Under the pieces are notes generated by a model. That model did no database searches and was not told the DNA's origin. It was given only the letters and a program-made list of their open reading frames with translations. Positions 6,128-6,317 of a stretch of 6,317 bases of DNA are shown one piece after another. The translations under genes and the position numbers were made by a program. Source of the DNA: Clostridia bacterium (GTDB lineage Bacteria; Bacillota; Clostridia; Oscillospirales; RGIG7773); the NCBI GenBank assembly GCA_017554835.1, contig JAFZHO010000105.1, forward strand, positions 1 through 6,317, given 5' to 3'. How positions within the stretch are numbered: position 1 is the first letter of the stretch; each line of letters opens with the position of its first letter.

Positions 6128-6163
6128 AAAAAACCGGAAAAAACCAAAAAAACTTTGAAAAAA
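6128..6163 (+). promoter_or_regulatory. Phased A-tracts upstream of P2 (probable curved DNA / UP element)
   Basis: Four A-tracts at 6128-6133, 6138-6143, 6146-6152 and 6158-6163 have centres 8.5-11.5 bp apart, averaging 10 bp, close to one helical turn. They end 3 bases before the P2 -35 box. Such phasing is known to bend DNA, and A/T-rich DNA there can bind the RNA polymerase alpha subunit; the role here is inferred. Confidence 0.65.
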
Positions 6164-6166
6164 GGC

Positions 6167-6195
6167 TTGACAAAGGTATTTTTCCGAGGTATAAT
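6167..6195 (+). promoter_or_regulatory. Downstream tandem promoter (P2), full consensus, probable rRNA operon
   Basis: TTGACA (6167-6172), a 17-bp spacer, and TATAAT (6190-6195): both hexamers and the spacing match the sigma-A consensus exactly. Start would be near 6202. No coding region follows within the window, which fits a stable-RNA operon. Confidence 0.9.
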
Positions 6196-6201
6196 AGAGT
6201 T

Positions 6202-6317
6202 CCTGCCGCAATGGTGGTAGGGAAATAGGACCTTGAAAATTAAACAACGTACCCGAAAATGAATTTGAGTAATACTCAGAGAAAAACCACTTTAGAGTGG
6301 ACAGTAATTCTGATAGC
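6202..6317 (+). other. Probable 5' leader of an rRNA operon (precursor of 16S rRNA), cut by the window end
   Basis: This 116-base stretch has no convincing coding frame or ribosome binding site. It follows two strong tandem promoters and contains ACCTTGAAAATTAAACAAC (6230-6248), which resembles the CTTTGAAAACTGAACAA-type sequence found ahead of 16S genes in Firmicutes. It can fold into hairpins: 6202-6221 (8 bp with two G-U pairs, AATG loop), TGAGT/ACTCA at 6266-6278, and CCACT/AGTGG at 6287-6300 with a TTAG loop. The conserved 16S 5' start is not reached, so the identity of the downstream gene is inferred; a tRNA or other stable-RNA unit is the alternative. Confidence 0.6.

Noticed and set aside
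6062..6247. Minus-strand open frame across the tandem promoters
   Set aside because: It covers the promoters and leader, has no ribosome binding site, and its Phe-rich product simply reflects the A-tracts on the other strand.

Overview
The window looks like chromosomal DNA of a low-to-moderate GC Gram-positive bacterium of the class Clostridia, probably an uncultured gut or rumen lineage. The grounds are purine-rich AGGAGG-type ribosome binding sites, A/T-rich intergenic regions with sigma-A promoters, compact A-tract/T-tract terminators, and cell-envelope proteins typical of Firmicutes (an LCP ligase and an SLH-domain surface protein). I cannot place it to genus.

Layout, left to right. (1) The 3' end of a MATE-family efflux transporter gene (+), cut by the window edge, stops inside the loop of a bidirectional terminator. 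(2) Convergent to it is a complete Gfo/Idh/MocA-family NAD(P)-dependent oxidoreductase gene (-). (3) A 222-bp divergent promoter region carries a strong extended -10 promoter and a terminator-like leader hairpin ahead of a CPA2-type cation:proton antiporter gene (+), which has its own terminator. (4) An LCP (LytR-CpsA-Psr) cell-wall glycopolymer ligase gene (+) follows. It has a GTG start, a long acidic Pro/Glu/Asp tail, and a promoter that appears to overlap the preceding terminator. (5) A gene (-) convergent with LCP, sharing its bidirectional terminator, encodes a secreted protein with a beta-solenoid-like repeat region rich in cysteine and three C-terminal SLH domains. (6) The last ~250 bp hold two tandem, near-consensus promoters with phased A-tracts and a structured leader, the arrangement found in front of rRNA operons. 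The 16S gene itself would begin past the right edge.

The genes appear to be separate transcription units rather than one operon: every coding region has its own terminator or shares one with a convergent neighbour, and most have a recognisable promoter. The clearest functional link is the LCP/SLH pair. LCP enzymes attach glycopolymers to peptidoglycan, and SLH domains bind such wall polymers, so both products belong to the envelope. That the two cooperate is inference.

I see no CRISPR array, insertion sequence, integrase, phage gene or toxin-antitoxin system, and nothing I would call a new biological system. The points worth a second look are the possible attenuator ahead of the antiporter, the cysteine ladder in the solenoid protein, the stop codon inside a terminator loop, the duplicated acidic tail of the LCP protein, and the phased A-tracts at the probable rRNA promoter.
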